From: Zopfochytrium polystomum
Lineage: Eukaryota; Chytridiomycota; Chytridiomycetes; Chytridiales; Chytridiaceae
Reading direction: 5' to 3'
DNA length: 64,000 nt
Assembly: GCA_025765615.1 (NCBI GenBank)
Contig: JAIVFJ010000311.1
Coordinates: 1-64,000 of the forward strand
The notes under the pieces are model-generated. The model had not been told where the DNA came from and searched no databases. It saw only the letters and a list, made by a program, of their open reading frames with translations. The translations under genes and the position numbers were made by a program. The stretch's first letter is position 1. Every line of letters starts with the position of its first letter. Of the stretch, positions 21,785-32,804 are shown in pieces.

Positions 21785-22194
21785 GATGTCAGGAACATTG
21801 CAGGACAAGGCAAGGCAAGGCAGAGAAGGAACTGAGAGGAGTGATGATTGTATTGGAAACAATAATTCACTTGAGGGATGGGACAGGTCCCCCATCCCCC
21901 TTTTATACCCTTTGAGAGTCTTCCTTGTCAAGACTCAAAGAAAGTTCCAGAAAGAGCAATTAGTAATACAATGATACCAATGATACCAATGACAACAAGA
22001 CAAGTCAGGAAAGCAAAGAAGGTTCCAGAAGGTTCCACAAGGTTCCATGAAGGAATGTTCTAGAAGGTTCCAGAAGGTTCCAGAATGTTCCATGAAGGAA
22101 TGTTCTAGAATGTTCCAGAAGGTTCCAGAAGGTTCCATGAAGGAATGTTCTAGAAGGTTCCAGAGGTTTCCAGAGGGTGATTCATAACATGCCC

Positions 22195-22550
22195 CAGTTC
22201 AACATTTCTCTGAACCCATTGAGTGTGATTCTAATCGCATTGTCCTCGCTGGCAAAGCCTAGGAAAGCAAAGCTAGAATCACCGCCGTCTTCACCTAACT
22301 CTTTTCGTTGGATTCAAATTAGGCCTTTCGGCTTACCTGACTTAGTGTAAGTTGCATCAGCGGCAGCGACGAGGCTGCTGTCGACATAGGAAGCTGGCTT
22401 CCTAGGCTCAAATCTCAACAAGATATATCTAGCATGAGCAGTCATCAAATTAGAGAGCCTGATGGGCTGCAGCTTGTTACTCAGAGTCTCAGAGTTTGCA
22501 GAGTGAGTGCACAAAGCTTTGGTGCTGGACATGTGGAAGTGGGCAGGCAC
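22195..22550 (-). pseudogene. Possible Copia-like RT/RNase H remnant, proximal part
   Basis: A minus-strand frame with one stop reads SNLMTAHARYILLRF, SSLVAAADATYTKSGKPKG and, after a stop, FAFLGFASEDNAIR, reminiscent of the Copia connection and RNase H region (AAKRxLRYL; DAxY/DADW...RS). The chromovirus at 19-22 kb is inserted in it. Resemblance was judged by eye only. Confidence 0.35.
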
Positions 22551-23455
22551 TTGCTTGATTATGCACGCGCCTTGGAGCTTTTGGGCCTTTCCCCGTGTGT
22601 TTTGCGGTCTCTGCCTTTATGGTTTGCGTGTTAGAGGTTTTTGGTTTTGTTGAATTTTGAGTGGAGAGAAGAATGTCCTTGTCATTTCGTCGTTTGGAAA
22701 CGAAAAAAAGGATCTTGCTCAGCATTCAAGTGCATCTCCCACCGCACAGCGTTTTTTTTACAAGGAAAGAAGTTGTGGAATCGAATAGTATGAGGCCTCC
22801 TGCACCCAGGACCTTGTTTCCTTTGTTTTTTTCTTTTTGTTTTTCTTGGAGTCCGCCCGAAGAGAGAGGAGACCGCCGCGAAAGTAAGAAAGAAAGAAAG
22901 AAGAGAAAAAAAAGAAAAGAAAAAAGGCTGAAGGCGAGCGTGGAGTGCACGAACGGCGATGATTGGCTGGCTGGCTTCCCGTCGTTTGCCTGGGCCAAAA
23001 ACGCGGGGCGATGTTTTCTTGCCTGGGCGCCCGTGCCGTCCGGACGAAGGACAAAGGAACACGGAAAAAACAAAAGTAAATTGCTTTTTATTATTATTAT
23101 TTTCACTGTCTTCTTTACATCGATAATAAAGTGAGCTTTGCGAAAAAAAACTGAGCAAAGACAGACAAGCAGACAAGCAGCATGATGCATTTGTTCCTCG
23201 CATATGCAAAAGTATCAGGGACAGACAGACACTTTGCTGAAAGAGACCGAGAGAGAGAGAGAGAAGGAGAAGGAGAGAGAGAGAAGAGAAAGAAAGAGAC
23301 ATGTCACTGCTGTTGCATGCATATGTGGAAGGAACTGCGCCGCCGGGTGGCAAACGACAGAAAAAAAACAAATCATTCTTTTTTGGCGTTGTGGACAAAT
23401 GTGGAGAAAAAAGGCGAGTATCGAGACGAGATAGAGAGAGAGAGAGAGAAGAGAC

Positions 23456-23502
<47 letters not shown>

Positions 23503-23680
23503 TGTGTGTGTGTGTGTGTGTGTGAAAGAGTGAGAGAGAGAGAGAAGGGCAGTGCCAGCCAGCCGTATTTATTAAGTACCAACAAACCGCGTGCTTTCGC
23601 GCTGCGTCCATCTCTTCCTCACACACACGCACACCCACACACGAACGGTCGCCCCAACAACAAGCACAACCCACGTCACA
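22551..23680. other. Intergenic region upstream of the second membrane-protein gene
   Basis: No gene is supported. It contains T- and A-rich runs, an interrupted GA tract at about 23248-23500 running directly into a GT tract (about 23501-23524), then CA-rich sequence up to the ATG at 23681. The nearest upstream element is the family-1 chromovirus. Confidence 0.6.
23248..23524. repeat. GA tract running into GT tract
   Basis: An interrupted GA repeat (about 23248-23500) followed directly by about 24 bp of GT, 150-430 bp upstream of the membrane-protein ATG at 23681. Confidence 0.9.
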
Positions 23681-25128
23681 ATGCGTCCGCTCGTCGCTGC
23701 CCAGGACTTCGCCGCTCTGGCCCTCAAGATGATCCCGTCGACGACCACCACCGCCTCCTCGCTCCTTCGGGAGGCCGGCACGCCCATCACCGGCACCGAC
23801 CCGTCCTTCACCGCCACCACAACCCCGGGCGTTGTCGACGCTCAGGCGTACGAGACCGCCATCCCCACCGGCCTGGTCCTCGCCTCGTTTGTCCTCATGC
23901 TCGCCGCAACCGCCGTCGGCTGCTACTCGGTCAAGGCAAACTCGACCGCTTGGGAGAACCCGCCGCCCTACCCCAGCGACGCTGAGGCCGCCGCCGCCGC
24001 GTCAGACGCCTCCCCCGACGGCAAGAAGAGCAAGAAGGTCAAGTTGGCCAAGCCGCTGGCACTGCCCTGGGTCCTCCGGAATCCTCGCTGGCTCGGTCTC
24101 CTCGCCGCCGCGTTCATCCTCGACCTGTACGTCTATTTCTCGCTGTTTGAGTTCATCATCGCCGGCACCTGGAACAAGCAGTTTGGATACTCGCCGTCCT
24201 ACTTTCTGTTTGCCTGCTCCGTGGCCCTCTTCCAGGCGCGGCCGTACACGGCCCTGCTGTCGTCCCGGAAAACCAGAAAGATTGGTGGCGGATACTACCG
24301 CGACAGCTCGCCCAGCAGTTTTGACATCTGGCGGGGCGTGATCAACACCCTCCTCGTCCTCCTTGTCTTTTGCTTGGCTATCAAAAAGGCCACCCTCACC
24401 GGCAACGCCTCCTTCACCGGTGTCCGCACCGTCGTCCAACTCAACTCAACCTACAAGTACGACGAGTTTGCCGATGCTCTCTTTGTCAAGCCAAACTACT
24501 TGTACAACAGGGTAGCCGTTAGCACCTCCGATGGCTACAGCGACATCTTCACAGGGCCGCTTTGGGCGTGCGAAGACTACAGCTACGCTCCACTTGTGTC
24601 CAACTCTACCTTCAACGCCACTTCCACCACTACCTTCATCTGCCAGATTCGTCAACCTGGTTGGTTTTACGTCCTCCCTCTCCGTTGCCTCTTTTACCGT
24701 TGTTGGTGTTTGCTACTTTTGGTCATTGCTTCCCACGACGTGACTAACGATCGCTTGTTCCTACAGGATTCTCGACGTTCTTGGACGCTTGGTCCGTAAT
24801 CAAGTTCATCGCCTTGTGCATCGTCTTTGGGGGATTCATTTACTCGTTGGACGGGGATGGCGAAGCCCTAGGCGTCTTGATGTTCAACCTGCCGATGCTC
24901 GTCCTCGCCTTTGTCGAACTGATCGCCGTCTTCGCCCGCAGCGTCGCATCTCCGGCAATCTACCTCGAGCTTGCCTGGTGCCCCACAACGGACTTCCACT
25001 ATTGCCAAATAATGGAGCTGGGCGTGCTATACCCTTACTCCTTGAGGCAGACGTCACTGTGGGCGTCCACCCTGGGCGCTTATCCTATCGACAAGATTGC
25101 TGGCTACGGTGCCATCACAGTCATTTAA
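23681..25128 (+). CDS. Multi-pass membrane protein, paralogue of the 16.2-kb gene
   Basis: Exons 23681-24659 and 24767-25128 (phase 1; donor GTTGGT, acceptor CTACAG) give 446 residues. Hydrophobic segments: IPTGLVLASFVLMLAATAVG; a Lys-rich hydrophilic stretch; LLAAAFILDLYVYFSLFEFI; YFLFACSVALF; VINTLLVLLVFCLAIKKA; AWSVIKFIALCIVFGGFIY; and NLPMLVLAFVELIAVFA. The loop before the fifth segment carries Asn-X-Ser/Thr sites (GNASF, LNSTYKY, SNSTFNATST) and a Cys pair (WACEDY, FICQIR). A second pair lies in AWCPTTDFHYC. The splice falls just after FICQIRQP, a point that is uninterrupted in the intronless paralogue. Same unrecognised family as 16203-17477. Confidence 0.85.
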
Positions 25129-25965
25129 TCTCAGGAACTTCATTCGTTTGTCCTCTCTCCATCCACCCCCACCTACACCTTCCTATTACCCTTCACCCTC
25201 CCTTCCCAGAGAGCACCTATATCTTTTTCCTTTTTCCCCTCTTTTTCCAGCAACCAAACTTGTCGCGCACAAAGTATGTATTTCCTCGCACTTTTATTTC
25301 GGTGCCCTATTCGTCCGATCTGCCTACTATCCCCCCCACACAAGTCTCGTCTTCTTATTTTACACAAAGTGAGGCTGTTCTGTTTTGTTCTGTGCACCAA
25401 CAAACCTTTTTTTTTTCCTCCCCAGAACTGCCCAACTATCTCCCGCCTCTTTGAACTCATCTTTCTTCGACCCGCCCCTCCTGGGCCCTTCACCCACCAC
25501 TTGCCCCGCGGCTTGTTGCAAAACGCCCGTTCTCGCAGTCGAATGCAGACACGGGCGTAGATCGCCTTGTAACCCAAGCGGGACGCAAATGTGTGGGGAA
25601 GGCAGAGCGAGAGAGAGAGAGAACGAGGGTGCGCGCCCCCATAGAGCCTCATTTCATTCCGCCTTGTTGCCCCGACACGATCCCCACCACACACCATTTG
25701 ACCTCGCCAAAGGAAATAAAGGTTTTCGGTGGGGCAATTGTGGGGTCAAGGCGGTTGCACACCCAAACAAATTGAAGCGTACTTCCACACCACCCAAAAA
25801 GGCAAGCAACAGTTGTCGGGAAAGCGAGATCCAATATGATGATACGCAAAAAAAACGCGATATCAAACATGATGGCTTGGCTTTGACACCCTGCCATTCA
25901 TCCAAAAAATGATGTCATAATGTGAACTTTTTTGCAAGCAGCCTCGTTGACGAATGCGCTTTTCA
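25129..25965. other. Intergenic region, no gene seen
   Basis: A probable 3' UTR, pyrimidine-rich, is followed by sequence with a short GA run (about 25605-25623). No open frame has host-like codon bias. Confidence 0.5.
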
Positions 25966-26274
25966 AGCCACTGCCAATGCAGACCTGGGCACTGGCTTGC
26001 ACTGTTGACAAATACTCCAAGTATTAAGTGGAACAGAAACCTGATGTGAACAGTTTTCCTCCTCCTCTGCTCAAGCAGATAATATAGGAGAGGTTTTTAC
26101 CCTGTGCCAGTCACCTTTGCCTTGCAACTATTACAGTGTGCATATCATCATTATGTATCAATAATTCATGACAGAGTTTTTTTTTTTTCTCTCCAATTGG
26201 GGAGAAGGATCACCCACAAACACACATCTCCACTTCATTCACTCCTTTCACTCACTCAGAGTAGACTGTTTACA
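25966..26274 (-). mobile_element. Family-2 LTR fragment, inverted
   Basis: The reverse complement matches the family-2 LTR from its TGTAAACAGTCTACTCTGAG end through TTAATACTTGGAGTATTTGTC and CAGGTCTGCATTGGCAGTGG, then similarity stops, so about 90 bp of the other end is missing. Orientation is opposite to the 9.0- and 32.8-kb copies. Confidence 0.75.
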
Positions 26275-26512
26275 GCACCACTTCCAAAAATCGTTGCATT
26301 TGCACAAACTGCAGCGGACACATTTGTCGCAGCAAATTTTCTGTTCTGGTCAACTTCCATGTCACTGCTTTTGCAAACAGCAAACCTGCTGACGCATTTT
26401 GTGCAATGCAATGACTTTTTTGGAAGTGGTCCAATTCCATAAATGCAAAAACGCCTTGCTGAAAATCAGCTTCTCATCAATCAGATAAGAAGACAACGTT
26501 GCGATCGCAAGC

Positions 26513-26735
26513 TGTTATGAATCACCCCCCGGAACTTTCTTTGCCTTTCTGACTTGCCTTGTTGTTTTCATTGGTATCATTGTATTATTAGTTGTTCTTT
26601 CTGGAATTTTCTTTGAGTTTTGACAGGGAAGACTCTCAAAGGTATAAGAGGGGGGATGGTAGACTTGTCCCATCCCTCAAGTGAATTATTGTTTACAACA
26701 CAATCATCACTCCTCTCCGTTCCTTGTCAATGTGA
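26513..26735 (+). mobile_element. Old family-1 LTR lacking the GAA/TTC array
   Basis: It starts TGTTATGAATCACCCC and follows the family-1 LTR in sense orientation through the TATA region (GGTATAAGAGG) and the conserved CAAGTGAATTATTGTTT, ending near CCGTTCCTTGTC. Only GGAACTTTC stands where other copies have 100-160 bp of alternating GAA/TTC. The 3' end is truncated. Divergence from the other copies is substantial. Confidence 0.8.
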
Positions 26736-27696
26736 GATGTGCCACGGAGCTCAAACGGTTGAGAAGGATCCTAGAAACTGGCACACAAACCTTCTGCCCT
26801 CAATTTGCGGCCTTCGTGGGAGGAAGCGAAACTTGACATATGCTGTTGCGGTAAAGAAGCTAACGTACCTCTGCGGACCTTTGCGAAATGGGCAGCACGC
26901 AACAGAATAACCAGAATGAAACAAGGCAAAAACTCACTCAACCAGTGAAAGAGGCGGGGAAGGAGAAAGAATCTTTGATCCGAGCAAATCTGGGCGCAGC
27001 CCTTTGTCTCGGAACCACTCCATCGGCAGCTGGATGGAACCACGCGCACGCGCTCCTCCCTTTCGTCGCGGCCCCGATTCCATATGACTTACGAAAAAAA
27101 AAAAAAAAAAAAAAGGGAAGAAGCAACAGTTGAAATGTTGCCTTTATAGGAGGGTCCTGGAGCGGGGAGCATTTTGGCTGACAGATGCAAGGTGTTGAGA
27201 ATTTAAGCCTAGGAAGCCAGGGTTCCTCTGTCGACAGGCAAACGTCGCCGCTCGCCGGAGCCAACGCGACTCTGCCGCGTTAGTCAGTAAGCTGAAAGGC
27301 CAATACTACAAGGCGCGAAAAAAAAAGAAGAAAAAGAACTGCTACATTTTGTTACATACATGCGCGGCCTCGTTGGGGCGGGACGATTTGTATTTGTTCC
27401 CCTTGGCGGAGGCTTATACCGCACCCCTCCCGCGCAACCCCTCCCTTCGTCGAAAACGACAAATGAGAGAGAGAGAGAGAGAAGGGAAGAAATCAGGCAA
27501 AGAGTCAACAACATTTCGCGGACCAAAAGAGGAGGGAGGGGGGCAGGGCCAAATAGTAGTGGCACCACAGGCGAGAACAAAAAGAAAGAAAAAAAAAATG
27601 ATGGAACAAAACAAACAAAACAAAAATGGTGGAGTGTCATAGAGTAAATGTATTGGTGTGAGGTCGCGGTGTTCGCCTTCAACCCGGGGGGAAGGT
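26736..27696. other. Intergenic region, no supported gene
   Basis: It contains an A-run at about 27094-27115, a short GA run near 27466-27482 and no frame with host-like codon bias. It adjoins the uncertain 3' end of the minus-strand low-complexity gene. Confidence 0.45.
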
Positions 27697-30600
27697 TTAC
27701 CTCGCTGTGATATGAAAAAAAAGGAAAAATGGGCGAAAGGAGCAAGGCTTTCTTTGAGTATGGACGGAGAGGGATTCACAGAAAGACGTGGGGGTTGGGG
27801 GCGTTCCGGCGGTTGTCACCAGCCCCCGCGTGGGCCGCCCGCCGTTCGTGCCGCCGCCGCCGCCGAAGACGACGCGCCTGGAGGCATCGCATGCGACCAC
27901 GACCGCTGTCGCGACGCCGCCATACCCGGCGGCGGATGCTGCGGCGGCGGCGGCGGCAGCGGCAACGCAAACAACCGTCGCCGCGCCACCCGCGCTCGCG
28001 CCGGAAGCACTCGGAACCAGTGACTCGAGGCTCCGTCGTCCCCCGCTGCTGCCGCCGCTGCCGCCACCACCGCCGCCGACGCCGCCGCCGCCGACCGACG
28101 CCGCGCTGCGCCGGCGCGCGACCGACGTCCCCGACACCGAAGCACCGCCTCCTAGCGCGGTCCCGCTCCCGCTGCTCCCACCCCCCGCCGCCGCCACCTG
28201 CCTCCGGCGCCTCAAACGCCGCCGCAAGCCACGCCGCGTGCCGCCGCTCCGCCGCCGCATCCTCGTCATCGTCGTCGCCCACCCCGTCCGGGCTCGCGGC
28301 ATCGCGCGGCGACAGCAACGACAACGTCGTCGCCGACAACGACGACGACGACGACGACGAACCACCGCCGCCGCCGCCACCACCGCCGCCGCCCCAGAAG
28401 CGATGGAACAGAATCGACCGCACGCGCTGCGCCGACGGAGACGTCGACGCCGAGGCCGCCCCCCGCAGACGCCGGCGGAGAGCCGCCGCCGCCACCGCCC
28501 GGCCGCGTGTGGCGTGCCAGCTCGAGCGAGCGCTTGACGGGCGCCACGGCGGCGCCGGCGGCGCCGGCGGTGCCCACCGCCGGCGGGGAGGTGGACCGCC
28601 GCGACACGGCGAGCGGTGGGGAGGGCGTCTGCGGCGGGGTTGTGGTGGTGATGGCGGCGGCGGCGGCAGCCGGTGTGGGCAGACGGCTGCCAGGCGCGCG
28701 GATCAACTGCGGCGGCGGCGACTGGCTCCTCGTGCGGTGCCGCAGCGCGCGGCCGTGCATGAAGCTGGGGCCAACGCTGCCGCTGCGCGTTGGCAGCGGC
28801 GGCGCGGGGAACACGGGGTCTGTGGGAGTGGTGAGCTGCGGGTAGAGCTGCTGCGGGTGGTGGAGATGCTGCTGCTGCTGGTGCTGCTGCTGGTGGTGAT
28901 GGAGGAGGAAGGGTTGATGCGTGAACCCGGGGGGCTGCTGCGACGTAGGCGGCGACGGGTGCTGCTGGTGCGCGCCGTGGTGTAGGTGCTGCCACTGGCG
29001 GAAAAACGGGTTTATTCGAGTTTCCGGTGGTGTGCGCGCCCCCGCCGCCATTGCCGCCATTCCTACTGCCGGCGGGGGAAGAGAGATGGATGGTCCCATG
29101 GAATGTGCGGGGTGCTGCGCAAAGGAGGGGTAGAGGGGGTAGTCGGGATGGTTGGTGGCGCGCAGAGGAGACTCCGCCAGGTGATGGCCCGCGGGCTCTG
29201 CGCCAGACGCAGTGACAGGTCCCGGCAATGGATGTGGGTTCGCCTGGCCGTGGTAGTGTTGAGGAGGCAGAGGGTCGTACTTGGTCAACGGCGAGCTCCG
29301 GTTGTTATGGTTCGGGTACGCGTGCGCGGGGGGAGTAGTCAAAGTAGCTGGAGTGGTTCGGGGTGCTGCTGCGCGGTGGCGGCGAGGGAGGGGTCCAGCG
29401 ACATGGAGCGATTGAGGGCGCTCAGCGCGTGCGTCGCAGGCGACCGCTCCTGCGGCTTCATGGGCGAAACACTTTGCGGATGGTTGCCGCTGCTCATCAC
29501 ACTCTGCAGAGGCGGCGACATTGGAGACGAGGAAGCTGAACGCGAGTACGGTAAAATTGGGGGTGATGGGATGTGGTCGGTCAGGGTCGACAGCGCGGTT
29601 CGGGGGGTCGACGCGATGGACTCGCTCGACAACGCACTCGAGGACAGGGTCGAGTGTCTGTCGTTCTGTCTGTCGTTCTGGAGGGTGCCGTCTTCCGACG
29701 CTGGGCCTGGAGTCCCCGACGCCACAACGGATGACCCTCCGCCTTTGTTGCTTTTGCGGCCGCCAAAGCCGCCGCTGCCGGCAACGGCGCTCCCGACGCC
29801 TCCAGCCGGTGCTATCCTCCTGTGGGCATCGGCAGCCGACATGCGGTTATTCAAATCGTCCAGCATGCCCGTCAACGCGTCCAGCAGGTTCTCTCGGTCG
29901 ATAGTACGATCCGGCGAATCGCCCACCAGCGGCGACAAAAGCATCGAGATGGCCCGGGGGAGGGCCGGAGGAGACGAGGACCTGAGCGGCGATGCGGGGG
30001 CCAATGGGGTGACGGCCGGGGAGGGGGACGCCGGGGACGGCGGGAGCTTCCGCAGAAGGGACGCCCTTGGGGTGGAGCGATCCGCGTCGTAAGCCAAAGA
30101 CGCCTCAGGCAACCCCTTCGCATCCATCCTATCGGCCGAGGGGGTGAGCATATGACTAACTTCGTCTTCATCGATGGCGATGGCATCGCCGCCCGCTGGC
30201 GTTTCGGCTTCCGCCTCAGAGGCGCTCAGCTGGTCCAGCCTCCACTCGAGATCTTGAGGACGAGGTGATGCCCGCGCTGTCGCTTGACTGGCCTCGTCGT
30301 CCGCAGCGAGGATCTCGACCACGGTGGCGACTTCGGACACGATGGCATCGTACGTCGGCAGGTCATTGTCATGAGCGAAAGCGGCAGGCCGCGGGCCTGA
30401 CTCGATTTTGCTTGCGTCTGCGACATCAGCCACATCCAACGGCGCCAAAAAGCCCGATGAACACGCGGCGGCCGCGTCGTCGTTGATGTGTGCGGCGTTT
30501 GCGGTTTCAGCGGCAGGAGCACCGACACCGCCGACGCCGCCCACCGCCTGCCGCTTTGCGGCTGCCTGCGCAACAAGGATACGAAGCGAGTTTGCCACGA

Positions 30601-31276
30601 TGGACTGGCCAGGCATCCACATCCGGGCACCGCCGTTGTTTCCAGCTGCCGGTCCTTCGCCGTCCTCACCGTCATTGCCGTGCCGGCCGCCACCCCCGCT
30701 ACTGCCGGTGCTGCCGCCACCGCCATTCGCGCAGTCTCCGCCTTCATGCGCCGCAGCAAGAGTCTGAGACGTGGGGGGAGGGGCCAACGATGGAGACAAA
30801 GCGGGCGCACACGAAGAAGTACAAGAAGAAGAAGAAGAAGAAGAAGAGGAAACCACCGACGAGCGCTTCACGAGCGCCACGGCGGCGCGGATGGATTCGA
30901 GCGTGGGGGGTTCCCGCGCGGAGGAGGAGGAGGAGGTGGTGGTGGAACTGCTGCTGCTGCCGCTTCCGTTCGGCGCAGCACTCGGGCGATCGTCGTCTCT
31001 GCTGCCGTCGGTGGGGGTGGTGTCTACGGACGAAGAAGTCGACGACAACGACGACGACCCCGCCGTCGCCGCGCGAGCCGCTTTGTAGAAAGCCAGTTGC
31101 TGCCGTATGTGCGCGATTTTGTCGACGTGGCTGCTGTTGCTGTTGCTGCTGCTGCTATTGCTGCTGCTGCTGTTTGAGGTCATGTCTGCTGCTGCCACTG
31201 CTGCTGCTGCCACAGTAGCCATGGCAGTGGCTCCCCTGCCGTCGTCGGCAGGGGGGGGTGCTGTTGTTGTTGCCAT
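27697..31276 (-). CDS. Low-complexity Ser/Pro/His/Gly-rich protein; gene structure unresolved
   Basis: The N-terminal block, 31276-29339 (646 codons from MATTTAPPPADDGRG), has helical islands in Ser-rich sequence: HVDKIAHIRQQLAFYKAARA, MWMPGQSIVANSLRILVAQA, DLPTYDAIVSEVATVVEILA and REDLIDAL-type NLLDALTGMLDDLNNRM. It stops at 29339. A second block in another frame, about 29342-28420, is His/Gln/Pro-rich (HHHQQQHQQQQHLHHPQQ) with NPFFRQWQHLHHG. A third, Gly/Ala-rich and acidic (DGVGDDDDEDAAAERRHAAW), lies at about 28420-27700 in shifting frames. The blocks probably belong to one gene broken by unrecognised introns or indels; I could not find in-frame junctions. Beyond about 28.4 kb even the strand is uncertain because both strands are open. 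Function unknown. Confidence 0.5.
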
Positions 31277-31469
31277 TGTCCTGAAAGGCAGGCCGGCGGG
31301 CAGCTGGGGGCTGGCGGATGCAAGGGAAACGCGGAAGAGAGGAGGGGAGCGAGGGGCGAGGGAAGGCGTCGGCCCGTGGCGGGGGGCTGTGTGTGTATTT
31401 GGTGCTGGCAGTTGTGGCGAGAAGGAAGTAGCGAGAGTGGCCCCCCGATGCAAAAGGGACACCCAAGGA

Positions 31470-31645
31470 CGAGAGAGGGAGAACGAGAGAGAGAGAGAGG
31501 GGGAGAGAGAGAGATAGACAGAGAGACAGAGACAGAGAGAGAGATAAAGAGGCAGAGAGAAAGACAGAGGGAGAGACAGAGACAGAGACAGGATGGGGGA
31601 GAGAGAGAGACAGGGTCAGAAGAGAGAGAGAGACAGAGCGAGACA
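31470..31645. repeat. GA-rich purine tract
   Basis: Interrupted GAGA/GACAGA repeat immediately 5' of the minus-strand low-complexity gene. Confidence 0.85.
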
Positions 31646-31986
31646 AAGCTGCAGACAGGCACGCACGACAAAATGAGCTTTGTCTTTCCCCTTTTCCTTT
31701 TTGGGAGGTGCTTTTTGCATCTTTTTGCCAATTAATAACAAATTTGTTACCTGCACATGAATATGCATATTACACTTTCTGCGCAGACAGAACAAACACA
31801 CACTGCGATTGGACCACGCCGCCCGCTGTGTCTGTACGGAAAGGCGGAGTCAGTCGCACGTCCAAATGGGGACAATTGTTTATCCGCAAATGAAAGGACT
31901 TATCGCTTATGTAAAATTCCTTGTCTTCATTTCGACGAAACAAGGATCCCGTCCCGGCCCAATCATCACAAACATCGACACAATAC

Positions 31987-32012
31987 TGACAGACAGACGG
32001 ACAGACAGACAC

Positions 32013-32044
<32 letters not shown>
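31987..32044. repeat. ACAG tetranucleotide microsatellite
   Basis: About 14 copies of ACAG/GACA with a few interruptions, in the gap before the IS630-like pseudogene. Confidence 0.9.
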
Positions 32045-32047
<3 letters not shown>

Positions 32048-32457
32048 CCAATTCGCCTAACGCTTTCCCGATCTTTTTGGGCGTTTGGTTGTCAAATATC
32101 TTTGTAGTAAGTGCCACCGTCGCCCGCCCCTCCCAAAAACCATGATCCCCCAAAACCCACCGCCACCACCGTCACAGCAGGCGATCATCGTGTGCGATCA
32201 TGAAGTAAAGGCGACAAACCGGCTTGGGTGAGATGGCAACGGCAAGGGCAATGGCTCGCACAATGGCTGCAGCGGTTTAGCGGTAGAGGAGCCAGTGGCA
32301 GTGGCGCTGGTGAGGGTCAGCAACTTCGTCACGACAGGCGACGCCTTGACCAATTCCCAAACAGTGCCACACAAACCCATTACAGCATCGCCACCAACAA
32401 GCCTGGCTGTAAGGTCGATTACTGAAACCCAAAGCAAATGCCCCAACAACAGACAGA

Positions 32458-32804
32458 AGCAATTCGGACCCAGCATGCAGTGACAATTTTGAACGCTGTG
32501 ACTTCGTATACATACCACTTTCTGGGCTACAGTATTCGTGAAATCACTCAAATTTACAGAAAGTCCCCCAGCACCGCCCTTGAGTGGATATGCAATTTCA
32601 ACAAAAGCAGAAATCTGGCTTAAAAGGAACCTGAGACTGTTTCACACAGGTTCCCAGCGCATCAAGTGGAGTGAATCATCCAGTTCTTCAATGAAAACCC
32701 TTTGTCCTTCCTGGATGAAGCAAAGTCGACTTTTAAAGGTTTTTGGGGTGGGAATATTGCATAACTAGCATCTGGCTCATCATCCACAATGCTGGATTGA
32801 CCTG
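32458..32804 (+). pseudogene. IS630/Tc1-like transposase pseudogene, N-terminal HTH part
   Basis: The plus-strand frame reads FLGYSIREITQIYRKSPSTA then LEWICNFNKSRNLA, the helix-turn-helix DNA-binding region of fungal IS630-type transposases. After a stop, other frames continue with a SFLDEAK-like element and SSSTMLD/HNAGL (consensus STIWRIIHEAGLT). It is cut at ...GCTGGATTGACCTG by the family-2 solo LTR; removing that LTR and one ACCTG restores AGLTWKVC across the junction. Confidence 0.7.

Larger units (their letters stand above)
18979..22189 (-). mobile_element. Deleted Ty3/Gypsy chromovirus (family 1), 3211 bp with 403-bp LTRs
   Basis: LTRs 18979-19381 and 21787-22189 (403 bp each) appear identical and are flanked by a perfect 5-bp duplication TGCCC (18974-18978 and 22190-22194). 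The sense strand is minus. From the 5' end: LTR, primer-binding site, gag (21746-20823), overlapping pol with protease (20907 onward), then a deletion junction and a chromodomain-encoding tail ending at a TGA that abuts the 3' LTR. Reverse transcriptase, RNase H and integrase are absent. The internal region is exactly 844 bp shorter than that of the element at 33.5 kb. The lack of LTR divergence points to a very recent insertion driven by proteins supplied in trans. Confidence 0.95.
31277..32440. other. Intergenic region with GA and ACAG microsatellites
   Basis: A GA-rich purine tract lies at about 31470-31645 and an ACAG/AGAC tetranucleotide repeat at about 31987-32044. 32160-32440 is GC-rich with no convincing frame and may be the degraded 5' end of the IS630-like element. 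Confidence 0.6.
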
